Assembly (NCBI GenBank): GCA_007694095.1
Contig: RECI01000208.1
Span: forward strand, 1-33,453
DNA length: 33,453 nucleotides
Source of the DNA: Balneolaceae bacterium
GTDB lineage: Bacteria; Bacteroidota; Rhodothermia; Balneolales; Balneolaceae
Reading direction: 5' to 3'
The position numbers were made by a program, and so were the translations under genes. Within the stretch, counting starts at the first letter, position 1. Each line of letters begins with the position of its first letter. The notes below the pieces were generated by a model that was given only the letters and a program-made list of their open reading frames with translations, was not told the origin of the DNA and made no database searches. This document shows positions 33,132 through 33,453 of this stretch, piece by piece.

Positions 33132-33403
33132 GTTGAAGCGGATTCAGGGGTGGAACTGTAATATTATTGACTGAAACAAATCTTACCCGAGTTCGATGCT
33201 AATTTTTTGTACTTGAAGTATAAGCTCTTTGTTATGGGTAGTCCTCAGCTCAAGGCAAGGGCATTTATATTGATACAGCGGGCATAACGAACGGTATTGA
33301 ACCATGTCTATTCCGCCCGCCGGTGCGGTATTAGTAACGCGTAGTTGATCAACAGTTCCACAATTCAACGATTCCACAGTTCCACCTTTGAATCCGCGTC
33401 AAC
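33132..33403. mobile_element. MITE-like noncoding element with 28-bp terminal inverted repeats
   Basis: The left end (33132-33159) reads GTTGAAGCGGATTCA then GGGGTGGAACTGT. The right end (33376-33403) is its inverse with only three mismatches over 28 bp. The 216 bp between has no open frame of note. The size, terminal inverted repeats and lack of coding are those of a non-autonomous element; no flanking target duplication is clear, and no transposase is in the window to explain its movement. Confidence 0.6.
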
Positions 33404-33407
33404 TCTG

Positions 33408-33453
33408 CTCCCGCGGGGATCCCGTTGGGACAGGAGCCCCGACAAGCCTGTCG
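33408..33453. repeat. Dispersed palindrome copy, truncated by window edge
   Basis: CTCCCGCGGGGA, TCCCGTTGGGA and GCCCCGACA-agcc-TGTCG (33436-33453) are the inverse-oriented equivalent of the 20096-20150 copy. The right arm is cut by the window end. Confidence 0.8.

Larger units (their letters stand above)
33065..33453. other. Repeat-rich window end
   Basis: No credible gene. It contains GTTGAACTGTTGA (33083-33095), the ACCTGACAG copy at 33103, the 272-bp inverted-repeat element (33132-33403) and the start of a copy of the CCCGACA palindrome repeat at 33408, cut off by the window edge. Confidence 0.7.

Overview
The window looks like chromosomal core sequence from the Bacteroidota/Balneolota side of the FCB group, most likely a Balneolaceae-like marine or hypersaline organism; this is inferred from gene content. 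It carries gldC and porX, which belong to the gliding / type IX secretion world, a BatA-type von Willebrand protein, DUF4199, DUF2007 and DUF2085 membrane or small proteins, and several TTG or GTG starts. GC content is moderate. There is no rRNA, tRNA, CRISPR array, transposase or prophage gene that I can see.

Layout. 1-8.3 kb (minus strand): a cut-off dnaK, an Hsp20 gene directly upstream of it, aroA, a 996-residue exported TPR protein, a CBS-domain protein and hflX. 8.3-13.8 kb: a membrane protein with a possible PH-like domain and a BatA-like VWA protein (minus) diverge from a large lipoprotein with a C-terminal beta-propeller (plus). 14-17 kb (minus): a YfcH-type epimerase, cdsA, a DUF2007 protein and a CPBP protease, closely packed. 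17.3-21.7 kb: a small two-helix membrane protein (plus) faces a minus-strand series DUF4199, DUF2085, YbgC-like thioesterase, accA, gldC, rluD. 22-24.1 kb (minus): nrnA and an HtrA-like lipoprotein protease, overlapping. 24.5-26.5 kb (plus): thiamine pyrophosphokinase coupled to a sodium:solute symporter. 26.8-29.9 kb (minus): porX, tsaE, a small barrel-like protein, and a ComEA-like HhH protein. 30.2-33.5 kb: an alpha/beta hydrolase, a 56-codon DUF1508 gene, a NYN-LOTUS putative RNase, a small unknown gene, and several repeats.

How the genes fit together. Most encode housekeeping work: protein folding (Hsp20, DnaK), envelope quality control (HtrA-like), aromatic amino acid, fatty acid and phospholipid synthesis (AroA, AccA, CdsA), ribosome and RNA maintenance (HflX, RluD, NrnA, TsaE), and vitamin B1 salvage (thiN plus a candidate transporter). 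PorX and GldC point to a type IX secretion or gliding apparatus elsewhere in the genome.

The unusual material lies between genes: a family of GC-rich palindromes (TCCCGACA/TGTCGGGA and related units), a 272-bp noncoding element with 28-bp imperfect terminal inverted repeats at 33132-33403, a minisatellite that supplies the symporter stop codon, a 12-bp direct repeat bracketing a 526-bp palindromic stretch in front of the NYN gene, and a strong plus-strand terminator with no gene in front of it. I do not see a convincing new multi-gene defence or mobile system. The best functional leads are the thiN-symporter pair and the NYN-LOTUS gene with its repeated upstream palindromes.
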